64,000 bases of DNA from BOG-908 sp964242115 (GCA_964242115.1 CAXSZX010000009.1:113771-177770), one strand, 5' to 3'; shown: positions 15,962-25,070, counted from the stretch's first letter. Notes: generated by a model not told the origin, from the letters alone. Translations and numbers: made by a program.

Positions 15962-18109
15962 ATGTTCAACTACTTCCGCAAGGAGCTCGACTGGGGCGGC
16001 CGCAAGCTCGTCCTGGAGACCGGCAAGATGGCTCGCCAGGCAGACGGCGCCGTGCTCGTCAGCTACGGCGGCACCATGGTGCTGTGCACCGCCGTCGGCG
16101 TGAAGTCCACCAAGCCGGGCCAGGACTTCTTCCCGCTTACCGTCAACTACCAGGAAAAAGCCTACGCCGCCGGCCGCATTCCCGGCGGCTTCTTCAAGCG
16201 CGAAGGCCGCCCCAGCGAGAACGAGACGCTGACCAGCCGTCTTATCGACAGGCCGCTGCGCCCGCTGTTCCCGCAGAACTTCCGCAACGAAGTGCAGGTC
16301 GTGGCCACCGTGCTCGGCCACGACATGGAGAACGACCCGGACATCGTGGCCCTGGTCGGCTGCTCGGCCGCACTCACCCTCTCCGGCATCCCGTTCTTCG
16401 GCCCCGTCGGCGCCGCCCGCATCGGCTACGAGAACGGCGAGTACGTGCTCAACCCGACCGTGGCACAGATGGAAAATGCCACCCTCGACCTGGTGCTCGC
16501 CGGCACGGCAGAGGGCGTGCTGATGGTGGAGTCCGAGGCGAAGGAGCTGCCCGAGGACATCATGCTCGGCGCCGTGGAGTTCGGCCACACCGCGTTCCAG
16601 CCGGTGATTCAGGCCATCATCGAGCTCGCCGAACATGCGGCCAAGGAGCCGTGGAACCTGGCCGAGCCGAGCGAGGACGAGGTCAAGCTGAAGGCGCGCA
16701 TCGGCGAACTCGGCCGCGCGTCCATCGCCGAAGCCTACCAGGAGCGCGTCAAGCAGCACCGCTACGAGAAGGTGGGCGCGGCCAAGAAAGCGGTCACCGC
16801 CAAGCTGGCGGAAGAGGGCCTGAACGCGGACGCCGCCAAGCCGATGCTGAAGGACCTCGAGGCGGACATCGTCCGCAACGCGATCCTGGATACCGGCCTG
16901 CGCATCGACGGCCGCGACACCAAGACAGTGCGCCAGATCGTCGCCGAAGTGGGCGTGCTGCCGCGCGCGCATGGCAGCGCGCTGTTCACCCGCGGCGAGA
17001 CGCAGGCGCTGTGTGTGGTGACACTCGGCACCGGCCAGGACGAGCAGTTCATGGATTCCTTGGAAGGCGAGTACAAGGAAAACTTCATGCTGCACTACAA
17101 CTTCCCCCCCTTCAGCGTGGGTGAAGCCGGCCGCATGGGCAGCCCCGGCCGTCGCGAGATCGGCCACGGCAAGCTGGCCTGGCGCGCGATCCACCCGCTG
17201 CTGCCGGCCAAGGAGGACTTTCCCTACACGCTGCGCATCGTCAGCGAGATCCTGGAGAGCAACGGCAGCTCGTCGATGGCCACCGTCTGCGGCAGCTCGC
17301 TGGCCATGATGGATGGCGGCGTGCCGCTGAAGCGTCCGGTGGCGGGCATCGCCATGGGCCTGATCAAGGAAGACCGCGGCTTCGCCGTGCTGTCGGACAT
17401 CCTGGGCGACGAGGACCACCTCGGCGACATGGACTTCAAGGTGGCCGGCACCGAGCACGGCATCACCAGCCTGCAGATGGACATCAAGATCACGTCCATC
17501 ACGCAGGAGATCATGCGTATCGCGCTGGACCAGGCCAAGGACGGGCGCCTGCACATCCTGGGCGAGATGGCGCGCGCGCTGACCGGCGCGCGCAACGCGG
17601 TGGCCAGCACGGCGCCGCGCATCACGGTGATCAACGTGCCGAAGGAGAAGATCCGCGAGGTGATCGGCACCGGCGGCAAGGTGATCCGCGAGATCGTCGA
17701 GCAGACCGGGGCGAAGATCGACATCGAGGACGACGGCACGATCAAGATCGCCGCGACCACGGAAGAGGCCGCGCAGAAGGCGATCGACTGGATCCGCGGC
17801 ATCGTGGCCGAGCCGGAGCTGGGTGCGATCTACAACGGCAAGGTGGTCAAGACCGCCGAGTTCGGCGCGTTCGTGAACTTCCTCGGCTCGCGCGACGGCC
17901 TGGTGCACATCAGCGAGCTGAATAACGGCCGCGTCAACAAGACCACCGACGTGGTCAACGTGGGCGACGCCGTGAAGGTGAAGTGCCTGGGCTTCGACGA
18001 CCGCGGCAAGGTCAAGCTGTCCATGCGGGTGGTTGACCAAGCGAGCGGCGAGGACATCTCCGACAAGGTGGGACCGAAGGGCGGCCGGCGGGAAGAAGCC
18101 GCCGACTGA
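15962..18109 (+). CDS. pnp: Polyribonucleotide nucleotidyltransferase (PNPase)
   Basis: A 715-aa 3'-5' phosphorolytic exoribonuclease of RNA turnover and the degradosome. Two RNase PH-like domains are present (first with FFPLTVNYQEKAYAAGRIPGG, second with RIDGRDTKTVRQI, LPRAHGSALFTRGETQAL and SDILGDEDHLGDMDFKVAG), then a KH domain (VIGTGGKVIREIVEQTGAKI) and a C-terminal S1 domain (GKVVKTAEFGAFVNFLG). ATG 15962 gives the conserved MFNYFRKELDWGG. An in-frame GTG-started extension from 15806 runs through the family B repeat and is rejected. Full length. Confidence 0.98.
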   Translation: MFNYFRKELDWGGRKLVLETGKMARQADGAVLVSYGGTMVLCTAVGVKSTKPGQDFFPLTVNYQEKAYAAGRIPGGFFKREGRPSENETLTSRLIDRPLRPLFPQNFRNEVQVVATVLGHDMENDPDIVALVGCSAALTLSGIPFFGPVGAARIGYENGEYVLNPTVAQMENATLDLVLAGTAEGVLMVESEAKELPEDIMLGAVEFGHTAFQPVIQAIIELAEHAAKEPWNLAEPSEDEVKLKARIGELGRASIAEAYQERVKQHRYEKVGAAKKAVTAKLAEEGLNADAAKPMLKDLEADIVRNAILDTGLRIDGRDTKTVRQIVAEVGVLPRAHGSALFTRGETQALCVVTLGTGQDEQFMDSLEGEYKENFMLHYNFPPFSVGEAGRMGSPGRREIGHGKLAWRAIHPLLPAKEDFPYTLRIVSEILESNGSSSMATVCGSSLAMMDGGVPLKRPVAGIAMGLIKEDRGFAVLSDILGDEDHLGDMDFKVAGTEHGITSLQMDIKITSITQEIMRIALDQAKDGRLHILGEMARALTGARNAVASTAPRITVINVPKEKIREVIGTGGKVIREIVEQTGAKIDIEDDGTIKIAATTEEAAQKAIDWIRGIVAEPELGAIYNGKVVKTAEFGAFVNFLGSRDGLVHISELNNGRVNKTTDVVNVGDAVKVKCLGFDDRGKVKLSMRVVDQASGEDISDKVGPKGGRREEAAD

Positions 18110-18223
18110 CCGTCAGCCGATCTTCTGAATTGAAAACAGGCCGGTAACGCTGTATTTCTCCGTGTTGCTAACACCTGCATCCCAGGCGCCTGGATTTCTG
18201 TCGAGGCGCCGGTTGCCAGCCTT

Positions 18224-18256
18224 CAGTCATCAGAAGGCACGATTCCCTGATGACTG
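18224..18256 (+). promoter_or_regulatory. Hairpin in the leader of the flavin oxidoreductase gene
   Basis: CAGTCATCAG at 18224-18233 and its inverse CTGATGACTG at 18247-18256 form a perfect 10-bp stem with a 13-base loop, 25 bases before the start codon at 18282. It could be a pnp terminator stem without a T-run, an operator or an mRNA structure. Confidence 0.4.
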
Positions 18257-18281
18257 GATGCTAGCTGCCGAGGGCTGAACA

Positions 18282-19694
18282 ATGAAGGCGCTGAACGCGA
18301 TACGGATGGGCGGCGTGGACGTGTTGCCGCTGATCGAGGGTGGTAAAGGTGTTGCGGTGTCTAACGGCCTCACCTGCGGGTCGTGGGCGGCCTGTGGCGG
18401 CGCCGGCACGTTCAGCGCGGTGAACCCCGACAGTTTCGACGAGGACGGCCGCCCGATCCCGCAGGTCTATCACGGCCGCACGCGGCGCGACCGGCACGAG
18501 GAGCTGGTGGCCTACGCCATCAGCGGCGGCATCACCCAGGCGCAGCAGGCGCACGAGACGTCCGGCGGCCGCGGCCGCATCCATGCCAACCTGCTGTGGG
18601 AGATGGGCGGCGCCGAGCGGGTGATCACCGGCGTGCTGGAAGGCGCGCGCGGGCTGATCAACGGCATCACCTGCGGCGCCGGCATGCCGTACCGACTGTC
18701 CGACATCGCGGCGCGCTTCGGCGTGCACTACTACCCGATTGTCTCCTCCGCGCGCGCGTTCAACGCGTTATGGAAGCGGGCGTATTCGAAGGCGGCCTCG
18801 CTGCTGGGCGGCGTGGTCTACGAGGACCCGTGGCTGGCCGGCGGGCATAACGGGCTGTCCAACGGCGAGCACCCGGAGAAGCCGGAGGCGCCGTTCCAGC
18901 GCGTGCTGGCGTTGCGCAAGCTGATGCGTACCTTCGGCCTGGACGAGACGCCGATCATCATGGCCGGCGGCGTGTGGTGGCTGGAAGAGTGGCAGGACTG
19001 GATCGACAACCCCGAGCTGGGGCCGATCGCCTTTCAGTTCGGCACTCGCCCGCTGCTGACGCAGGAAAGCCCGATCAGCCCGAACTGGAAGCAGCGGCTG
19101 CTGACGCTGAAGCCGGGCGACGTGTTCCTCAACCGGTTCAGCCCGACGGGATTCTACTCCAGCGCGGTGAACAACCACTTCATCCAGGAGCTGCGCGCGC
19201 GCAGCGACCGGCAGGTGGCCTACACGACCGAGATGGTTGGCGAGCATCTGGCGGAGTACGGCGTGGGCCCGCGCAAGCGGCCGGTGTACCTGACCATCGG
19301 TGACCTGGCGCGGGTGCGCGACTGGGAGGACGAGGGCTTCACCGAAGCGATGCGGACGCCGGATGCCACGCTGATCTTCGTGGACCCGGAGCGGGCACGG
19401 GAAATTCTTGCCGACCAGACGGCGTGCATGGGGTGCCTCTCCACCTGCCGGTTTTCCAACTGGGCGCAGGAGGAGCCGGACTTCTCCAACGGCAAGAAAG
19501 CCGACCCGCGGAGCTTTTGCATACAAAAGACGCTGCAGGACATCGCGCACGACTACGACAATGAGCGCGCGCTCGATGACAACTTGATGTTTGCGGGGCA
19601 CAACGCGTTTCGGTTTGGGAGCGATCCGTTCTATTCGAACGGGTACATTCCGAACGTGCGGGAGCTGGTGGAGCGGATTTCGACGGGTAGGTAA
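18282..19694 (+). CDS. Nitronate monooxygenase-like NAD(P)H-dependent flavin oxidoreductase
   Basis: A 470-aa FMN-dependent TIM-barrel enzyme of the nitronate monooxygenase/2-nitropropane dioxygenase superfamily, of the longer subgroup. Barrel segments include NGLTCGSWAACGGAGTFS, GITCGAGMPYRLSDIAARFG, DETPIIMAGGVWW and GPIAFQFGTRPLLTQES. A Cys-containing C-terminal region (ACMGCLSTCRFSNWA) could bind metal. The physiological substrate is unknown. ATG 18282 follows the pnp-proximal hairpin. The TAA stop merges into a repeat. Confidence 0.88.
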   Translation: MKALNAIRMGGVDVLPLIEGGKGVAVSNGLTCGSWAACGGAGTFSAVNPDSFDEDGRPIPQVYHGRTRRDRHEELVAYAISGGITQAQQAHETSGGRGRIHANLLWEMGGAERVITGVLEGARGLINGITCGAGMPYRLSDIAARFGVHYYPIVSSARAFNALWKRAYSKAASLLGGVVYEDPWLAGGHNGLSNGEHPEKPEAPFQRVLALRKLMRTFGLDETPIIMAGGVWWLEEWQDWIDNPELGPIAFQFGTRPLLTQESPISPNWKQRLLTLKPGDVFLNRFSPTGFYSSAVNNHFIQELRARSDRQVAYTTEMVGEHLAEYGVGPRKRPVYLTIGDLARVRDWEDEGFTEAMRTPDATLIFVDPERAREILADQTACMGCLSTCRFSNWAQEEPDFSNGKKADPRSFCIQKTLQDIAHDYDNERALDDNLMFAGHNAFRFGSDPFYSNGYIPNVRELVERISTGR

Positions 19695-19830
19695 GCAAGG
19701 GCTTCTTTTTCGAGAAAAAGAAGCAAAAAGCTTCTGCTTCCGCTGTCGCGGTCCTTTCCGGCGAGCGCGCGACAGCGGAAGCAGAAGTTTTTTGGTTCTT
19801 TTTTCCAAAAAAGAACTGCTTTCTTCCTTG
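19695..19830 (-). repeat. Family A repeat with perfect 20-bp core stem
   Basis: Class 2 left and class 1 right arms. The core holds CTTCTGCTTCCGCTGTCGCG (19731-19750) and its exact inverse at 19768-19787 with a 17-base loop. It lies between two convergent genes and touches both stop codons. Confidence 0.96.
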
Positions 19831-19831
19831 C

Positions 19832-20512
19832 CTAATATAACGTTTCCGTTCGCTCGCTATTCACGCTGGGTACGTAACCGTAGTCGATCCGCGCCATGAG
19901 GGCGTCCCACTCGGCATCGTGCGGCTTTAGCTGCTGTTGGCAGGGCATGCGGTAATGCACGATCCTTGGGTCCAGCACGCCGTCGACGTCTAGTATGTCG
20001 CGTCCGGCGTACTCGACGAAGAGGAGCGAGAATTTCAGCGCCGGGAACAGCCTGGACACCAGGGCGGTGAGGTCGTTCAGCCGGCTGGCGGGGAACGCCT
20101 GGCCGAGGTGGTAGCGGTCGCGCGGTGCGTCGGTGGCGATGCCGGCCCTGACGAACAGCACGGTCTTGTCCCCGTCCAGCACCGTGCGCATGCGGCCGAC
20201 CTTGTGGCGAAGCTTGTTCCGCGCGGCTTTGGCGGTGGCCTCGGTCAGGATGACCTGGCGGGCCTCGTCGCGGGCGAATTCGTGCCAGTAGACGAGGCCG
20301 TACGTGCTGCATACGGCGCCGGCGCCGGCATAGCCGGGTTCGATGCTGGTGCAGAGATGCGTGCCGCCGTCGTGCAGGACGCGGATCATCGCTTCCCACG
20401 GGGTGATCAGCCAGTCGAACACCGAGGGCGTGTGGGGGATGCCCATGCGGCGGAGCTGGAGGGAGACTTCGCAGTCCGAGCCCAGGCTGAGGATGTCGTC
20501 GAAGCGGGGCAT
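19832..20512 (-). CDS. DUF1796 family putative cysteine peptidase
   Basis: A 226-aa protein of the DUF1796 family, described as papain-like on structural grounds. The N-terminal signature ILSLGSDCEVSLQLRRMGI with its cysteine, then SVFDWLITPWEAM, and later LLFVEYAG and HYRMP fit that family. Members often lie near polysaccharide or glycosyltransferase genes, but none is adjacent here. ATG 20512 gives MPRFDDILSLG; a TTG at 20536 would start inside a repeat. Activity is not established. Confidence 0.82.
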   Translation of the reverse strand: MPRFDDILSLGSDCEVSLQLRRMGIPHTPSVFDWLITPWEAMIRVLHDGGTHLCTSIEPGYAGAGAVCSTYGLVYWHEFARDEARQVILTEATAKAARNKLRHKVGRMRTVLDGDKTVLFVRAGIATDAPRDRYHLGQAFPASRLNDLTALVSRLFPALKFSLLFVEYAGRDILDVDGVLDPRIVHYRMPCQQQLKPHDAEWDALMARIDYGYVPSVNSERTETLY

Positions 20513-20525
20513 GTAGGGCTCTAAC

Positions 20526-20667
20526 AAAGCAAGCAAGCGGTTCTTTTTTGAAAAAAAGAACCAAAAACTTTTGTCTCCGCTGTCGCGCGCTCGCCGGAGA
20601 GAGCCGCGACAGCCGTGATAAAAGCTTTTTGCTTCTTTTTCTCGAAAAAGAAGGCCTTGCTTGCTTC
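20526..20667 (+). repeat. Family A repeat between divergent genes
   Basis: Class 1 left arm, symmetrical core (CCGCTGTCGCG ... CCGCGACAGCC), class 2 right arm. It occupies the whole space between the DUF1796 gene and the deacetylase-like gene, whose ATG is the next base. A terminator-only role is therefore unlikely at this copy. Confidence 0.95.
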
Positions 20668-21771
20668 ATGCTTCCTCAGTTCGTCGGCAGCGAAATCTAC
20701 CGAGGCTCCACCTACGGCGCGGGTCACCCGCTGGCCGTGCCGCGCGTTTCCACGGTGACCGACCTTTGCCGTGCGATGGGCTGGCTGGACGACGCGGTGT
20801 TCCACGCGGCGCCGATGGCCACCGAGGCGGAGGTGTGCCGCTTTCATGAGCCGGCCTACGTGGCGGCGCTGCGCCGGGCGGAGGAGACCCAGGCCGTCTC
20901 GGAGGCCGACCGTGCGCTGTATCGGATCAGCGCGGAGGGCAACCCGGTGTACCCGGAGATTTATCGCCGGCCGATGACTTCGGCGGGCGGCGTGCTGCTG
21001 GCCGCGCGGATGACGGAGGCGGGCGGCACCGTGTATTGTCCCGGTGGCGGCACGCATCATGGGCGGCCGGCGCGCGCGTCCGGGTTCTGCTACCTCAACG
21101 ACCCGGTGCTGGGTGTGCTCGCGTGGCTGGACCAGGGGCTGGAGCGGGTCGTCTACCTCGACATCGACGCGCATCACGGCGACGGGGTGCAGGACGCGTT
21201 TGCCGACGACGCGCGGGTGCTGACCATCAGCGTGCACGAGGCGGGGCGATGGCCGCGCACCGGTGCGGCGGGGGACCGGGCGGGCGGTGCGGCGCGGAAT
21301 TTTCCTGTGCCGGCAGGGTTCAACGACACCGAGATGCGGGCGCTGCTGCACGGCGCCATACTGCCGCTAGTGCGGGCGCACCGGCCACAGGCGGTGTTCC
21401 TGCAGTGCGGGGCGGACGCGCTGGAGGAGGATCCGCTGTCCCGGCTGTCGTTGTCGAACAACGCGCACTGGGCGGTGGTGGGTTCGGTGCGGCATTTGGC
21501 ACCGCGGCTGATCGTGACCGGCGGCGGCGGGTACAACCCGTGGAGCGTGGCGCGTTGCTGGGCGGGCGTGTGGGCGGTGCTGAACGACATCCCTATCCCG
21601 CCGCGCACCACGCCGGCGGCAGAGGCCATTCTGCGCGGGCTGCGCTACAACCGGGCGGCCGGGCGCCGCCCGCCGGAGCACTGGTTCACCACCTTGCGTG
21701 ACGCCCCGCGCGAAGGGATGGTGCGCGCCGACGTGGCGGCGCTGGCCGCCGTGGCCTTGGAGGATACGTGA
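20668..21771 (+). CDS. Histone deacetylase family protein
   Basis: A 367-aa zinc-dependent amidohydrolase of the HDAC/acetoin-utilisation/acetylpolyamine amidohydrolase superfamily. The active site is present: GGGTHHG (paired His), zinc ligands in YLDIDAHHGDG and Asp in QCGADALEEDP, and GGGGYNP near the end. The substrate is probably an acetylated small molecule or lysine but cannot be read from sequence. The ATG directly abuts a repeat, with AAGAAGG 13 bases upstream as the only ribosome-binding candidate. Its stop overlaps the DUF192 gene start, so the two are translationally coupled. Confidence 0.92.
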   Translation: MLPQFVGSEIYRGSTYGAGHPLAVPRVSTVTDLCRAMGWLDDAVFHAAPMATEAEVCRFHEPAYVAALRRAEETQAVSEADRALYRISAEGNPVYPEIYRRPMTSAGGVLLAARMTEAGGTVYCPGGGTHHGRPARASGFCYLNDPVLGVLAWLDQGLERVVYLDIDAHHGDGVQDAFADDARVLTISVHEAGRWPRTGAAGDRAGGAARNFPVPAGFNDTEMRALLHGAILPLVRAHRPQAVFLQCGADALEEDPLSRLSLSNNAHWAVVGSVRHLAPRLIVTGGGGYNPWSVARCWAGVWAVLNDIPIPPRTTPAAEAILRGLRYNRAAGRRPPEHWFTTLRDAPREGMVRADVAALAAVALEDT

Positions 21772-22244
21772 TGCGGCTTCTGACCATGCTTGCCCTGGCT
21801 GGCGGGCTTGCGGCACCCGGCGCGGCACTTGCCGTGGACGGGCCGCAGCCGAAGCTGCCCACAGCCAAGCTGTCGATCGTGAGCAAGTCCGGCGTGCGGC
21901 ACGACTTCACCGTGGAGCTGGCCACCACGCCGGAGGAGCAGGAGGTGGGCGAGATGTTCCGCACCTATATTCCGGCCGATAGCGGGATGTTTTTCGATTG
22001 GGGTAAGCCGCGGCCGGTGCCGATGTGGATGAAGAACTGCCCGGTGGCCGAAGACATGGTGTTCGTGGGCGAGGACGGGCGGATCACCCACATCGCTGAG
22101 AACACCGTGCCGGAGAGCCTGGCGAACATCGATCCGGGCGGGCCGGCGCGGGCGACTGTGGAGCTGCAGGGGGGGATTACGGCTAAGCTGGACATCGGGG
22201 TGGGGGATCGGGTTGAGGGGGTGATTTTTCCTAAAGGGAAGTAA
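21771..22244 (+). CDS. DUF192 family exported protein
   Basis: A 157-aa protein with a signal peptide (hydrophobic stretch to about residue 20, cleavage after ALA) and a DUF192 domain: TPEEQEVGEMFRTYIPADSGM, MWMKNCPVAEDMVFV, TVPESLANID and the closing GVGDRVEGVIF. The function of the family is unknown. ATG 21771 overlaps the TGA of the deacetylase-like gene. The stop TAA at 22242-22244 merges into a repeat. Confidence 0.9.
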   Translation: MRLLTMLALAGGLAAPGAALAVDGPQPKLPTAKLSIVSKSGVRHDFTVELATTPEEQEVGEMFRTYIPADSGMFFDWGKPRPVPMWMKNCPVAEDMVFVGEDGRITHIAENTVPESLANIDPGGPARATVELQGGITAKLDIGVGDRVEGVIFPKGK

Positions 22245-22378
22245 GCAAGCGGTTCTTTTTTGAAAAAAGAACCAAAAACTTTTGTTTCCTGGCGCGGCTG
22301 AGGCGTGGCGTTTCAGCTTTCCGCGACAGCCGGGACAAAGCTTTTTGCTTCTTTTTCTCGAAAAAGAAGGCCTTGCTT
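22245..22378 (+). repeat. Family A repeat, class 1/class 2
   Basis: Begins immediately after the DUF192 stop codon (stop plus repeat reads TAAGCAAGCGG). The core has GCTGAGGCGTGGCGTTTCAGC then TCCGCGACAGCC. The class 2 arm ends CCTTGCTTCG. Confidence 0.95.
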
Positions 22379-22404
22379 CGCCTCAACAACAGGAGGGACA
22401 CGCC

Positions 22405-23703
22405 ATGGACGTGACCGACGCCGCCATGCAAACCGGTTTCGGCAACCACTTCGCCAGCGAGGCCGTGCCGGGCGCGTTGCCCGTTGGCCGAAACTCGCCG
22501 CAGCATGTGCCCTTCGGCCTGTACACCGAGCAGCTCTCCGGCACCGCGTTCACCGCGCCGCGGTCGGAAAACCGCCGGTCCTGGCTGTATCGGCTGCGGC
22601 CCACCGCCAACCACCCGGCCTACAAGCCGTATCCGAAGCCGACGCTGCTGCGCGCGGCGCCGTTCGACGAGGTGCCGCCCAGCCCCAACCGGCTGCGCTG
22701 GGACCCGGTGCCGCTGCCGGCCGAGCCTGCCGACTTCATCGACGGCCTGACCACCTACGGCGGCAACGGCGACGTGGCGGCGGCAACAGGCGCCGCGGTG
22801 CACGCCTATGCCGCCAGCACCGACATGCGCGGCCGTGCCTTTGGCAACGCGGATGGCGAGCTGCTGATCCTGCCGCGCGACGGCACGCTGCACGTGACCA
22901 CCGAGTTGGGACGTTTCACCGTGGCGCCGCAGCAGTTGGCGCTGATCCCGCGCGGGCTGCGCTTTCGCGTGGAGCTGCCGGACGGGCCGTCAACCGGCTA
23001 CGTCTGCGAGAGCTACGGCGCGCCGTTCCGGCTGCCGGATCTGGGGCCGATCGGGGCGAATGGGCTGGCCAACCCGCGCGACTTCGAGACGCCGCCGGCC
23101 TGGTTCGAGGACAGCGACGAGCCCTGCGAGATCGTGCAGAAGTTCCAGGGCCGGCTGTGGACGACCAGGCTGGACCACAGCCCGTTCGACGTGGCGGCCT
23201 GGCACGGCAACGTGGCGCCGAGCCGGTACGACCTGCGGCGGTTCAACACCATCAACACGGTCAGCTTCGACCACCCGGACCCGTCGATCTTCACCGTGTT
23301 GACCAGCCCGTCCGACACGCCGGGCACTGCCAACGCGGACTTCGTGGTGTTTCCGCCGCGCTGGATGGTGGCCGAGGACACGTTCCGGCCGCCGTGGTTC
23401 CATCGCAACGTGATGAGCGAGTTCATGGGGCTGATCCACGGCGCTTACGATGCCAAGGCGGGCGGGTTCTCGCCGGGAGGGGCCTCGCTGCACAACCAGA
23501 TGGCGGGGCACGGGCCGGACCAGGCGAGCTACGAGCGCGCGGTGGGGGCTACGCTGGCGCCGCATAAGATTGCCGACACGATGGCGTTCATGTTGGAGAC
23601 GCGGCTGGTGTTTCGGCCTACGCGGTGGGCGACGGAGACGCCGTTGATGCAGTTGGATTATGATGATGTTTGGACGGGGTTCGCGAAGGCGGAAGTAAAG
23701 TAA
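22405..23703 (+). CDS. hmgA: Homogentisate 1,2-dioxygenase
   Basis: A 432-aa iron(II) cupin enzyme that opens homogentisate to maleylacetoacetate in tyrosine/phenylalanine breakdown. Family landmarks: GFGNHFASEAVPGALP, QLSGTAFTAPR, SWLYRLRP, the iron region PPWFHRNVMSEFMGLIHG, and HNQMAGHGPD near the C-terminus. A strong AGGAGG site lies 8 bases before ATG 22405, unusual here since many neighbours start directly at repeats. Maleylacetoacetate isomerase and fumarylacetoacetase are not in the window. Stop TAA merges into the next repeat. Confidence 0.97.
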   Translation: MDVTDAAMQTGFGNHFASEAVPGALPVGRNSPQHVPFGLYTEQLSGTAFTAPRSENRRSWLYRLRPTANHPAYKPYPKPTLLRAAPFDEVPPSPNRLRWDPVPLPAEPADFIDGLTTYGGNGDVAAATGAAVHAYAASTDMRGRAFGNADGELLILPRDGTLHVTTELGRFTVAPQQLALIPRGLRFRVELPDGPSTGYVCESYGAPFRLPDLGPIGANGLANPRDFETPPAWFEDSDEPCEIVQKFQGRLWTTRLDHSPFDVAAWHGNVAPSRYDLRRFNTINTVSFDHPDPSIFTVLTSPSDTPGTANADFVVFPPRWMVAEDTFRPPWFHRNVMSEFMGLIHGAYDAKAGGFSPGGASLHNQMAGHGPDQASYERAVGATLAPHKIADTMAFMLETRLVFRPTRWATETPLMQLDYDDVWTGFAKAEVK

Positions 23704-23836
23704 GCAAGCGCTTCTTTTTCGAGAAAAAGAAGCAAAAAGCTTTTATTGCGGCTGTCGCGGTTTTGTCCGGTGAGCGCGCGACAGCGGAGACAAAAGTTTT
23801 TTGGTTCTTTTTTTCAAAAAAGAACCGCTTACCTTG
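23704..23836 (-). repeat. Family A repeat, class 2/class 1
   Basis: Directly follows the hmgA stop. Class 2 arm with CGAG apex, core GCGGCTGTCGCGG ... GCGCGACAGCGG, class 1 right arm. It ends 4 bases before the pseudouridine synthase ATG. Confidence 0.95.
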
Positions 23837-23840
23837 GTTC

Positions 23841-24806
23841 ATGCCCGACCCTATCCGCTTGATCGCCCCCGCCGACGCCGCCGGCCAGCGCGCCGACCGC
23901 TTCCTTGCCGAGGCCAGCGGCACGCTCTCCCGCTCCCGCGTGAAAGCACTGATCGAGGGCGGGCGTGCGACGCGGGACGGCGCCGCGTTCACCCAGCCGG
24001 CCGAGCCGATCCGCGCCGGCAGCGCCTACGAGCTGACACCGCCCGAGCTGGTCGACGCGGTGCCGCAGCCGCAGGCGATCCCGTTCACCATACTGCATGA
24101 GGACCGGCACCTGATCGTGCTGGACAAGCCGGCGGGGCTGGTGGTGCACCCGGCGCCGGGCAACGAGGATGGCACGCTGGTGAACGCGCTGCTGGCGCAT
24201 TGCGGCGACAGCCTGCCGGGGATCGGCGGCGAGCGGCGGCCGGGCATCGTGCACCGGCTGGATCGCGACACGTCCGGCGTGATGGTGGTGGCGAAGACCG
24301 AGCAGGTGCTGGCGGCACTGTCGGCCGCGTTCGCCGCGCGGGACATCGAGCGGGCATACACCGCGCTGGTGTGGGGGGTGCCTGCGGAGACGGCCGGCGA
24401 AATTGAGGGGGCGATCGGGCGGGACCCGCGGGACCGCAAGCGGATGGCGGTGGTGACGCGGGGCGGCAAGCCGGCGCTGACACGCTATCGTGTCCACAAA
24501 GTGATGCATGCGGCCGTCAGCCTGCTGGAGTGCCGGCTAGCGACCGGGCGGACGCACCAGATCCGGGTCCACCTGTCAGCCAGCGGACATCCGGTGGTGG
24601 GCGACCCGGTGTATTTGCGCCGGGTGCCGGCGGTCAGCCGGGGAGTGCCGGAGCCGGTGCGGGGGATGCTGCTGGATTTTCCGCGCCAGGCCTTGCACGC
24701 CAGCACGCTGGGGTTTCGCCACCCCGGTACAGGGCACGAGGTGCGGTTTGAGACGCCTTTGCCGGCGGACATGGCGGCACTGCTGACCGCGGTGAACGAA
24801 GGTTAA
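23841..24806 (+). CDS. RluA-family 23S rRNA pseudouridine synthase (RluD-like)
   Basis: A 321-aa RNA-modifying enzyme. The N-terminal S4-like RNA-binding segment (ADRFLAEASGTLSRSRVKALI) precedes the catalytic domain, with LIVLDKPAGLVVHP, the catalytic Asp in GIVHRLDRDTSG, and RTHQIRVHLSASGHPVVGD. RluD, which modifies helix 69, is the best fit because of the S4 domain and because the gene precedes rpoH, a common alphaproteobacterial order. The ATG is just after a repeat; an in-frame ATG at 23670 inside hmgA is rejected. Confidence 0.94.
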   Translation: MPDPIRLIAPADAAGQRADRFLAEASGTLSRSRVKALIEGGRATRDGAAFTQPAEPIRAGSAYELTPPELVDAVPQPQAIPFTILHEDRHLIVLDKPAGLVVHPAPGNEDGTLVNALLAHCGDSLPGIGGERRPGIVHRLDRDTSGVMVVAKTEQVLAALSAAFAARDIERAYTALVWGVPAETAGEIEGAIGRDPRDRKRMAVVTRGGKPALTRYRVHKVMHAAVSLLECRLATGRTHQIRVHLSASGHPVVGDPVYLRRVPAVSRGVPEPVRGMLLDFPRQALHASTLGFRHPGTGHEVRFETPLPADMAALLTAVNEG

Positions 24807-24852
24807 CCGCGTTCACACTCGCGCGAGCATTGTTGCGGAATGCTCGCGTTTC

Positions 24853-24881
24853 TTGACTTGACGCAGAGGTTAATTTATAAC
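24853..24881 (+). promoter_or_regulatory. Predicted sigma-70 promoter of rpoH
   Basis: TTGACT (24853-24858), an exact 17-base spacer and TATAAC (24876-24881), 190 bases before the rpoH start in a repeat-free intergenic region. The long leader leaves room for post-transcriptional control of RpoH. Confidence 0.6.
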
Positions 24882-25070
24882 CTGGCTTACTGATGCGGCG
24901 GGCGTGCCGCACCGGCGATCGCCCCGGGCGGATTGCCTTTTCAGGGATCTCACCCGGCTCGCGTGATAACGTCCTCGCGCTCCACACCATCGAGTCTGAA
25001 ACCTCGTGCCAAGCTGCGCCGTAATGGGCAGTGAGAGGTGCGAGCCTCGGACGAGAAGGAGCCGTTTTCC

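Noticed and set aside
15794..18040. Long minus-strand open frame opposite pnp
   Set aside because: It mirrors the pnp coding strand in GC-rich DNA, its product is His/Gln/Arg/Leu-rich without domains, and pnp is certain.
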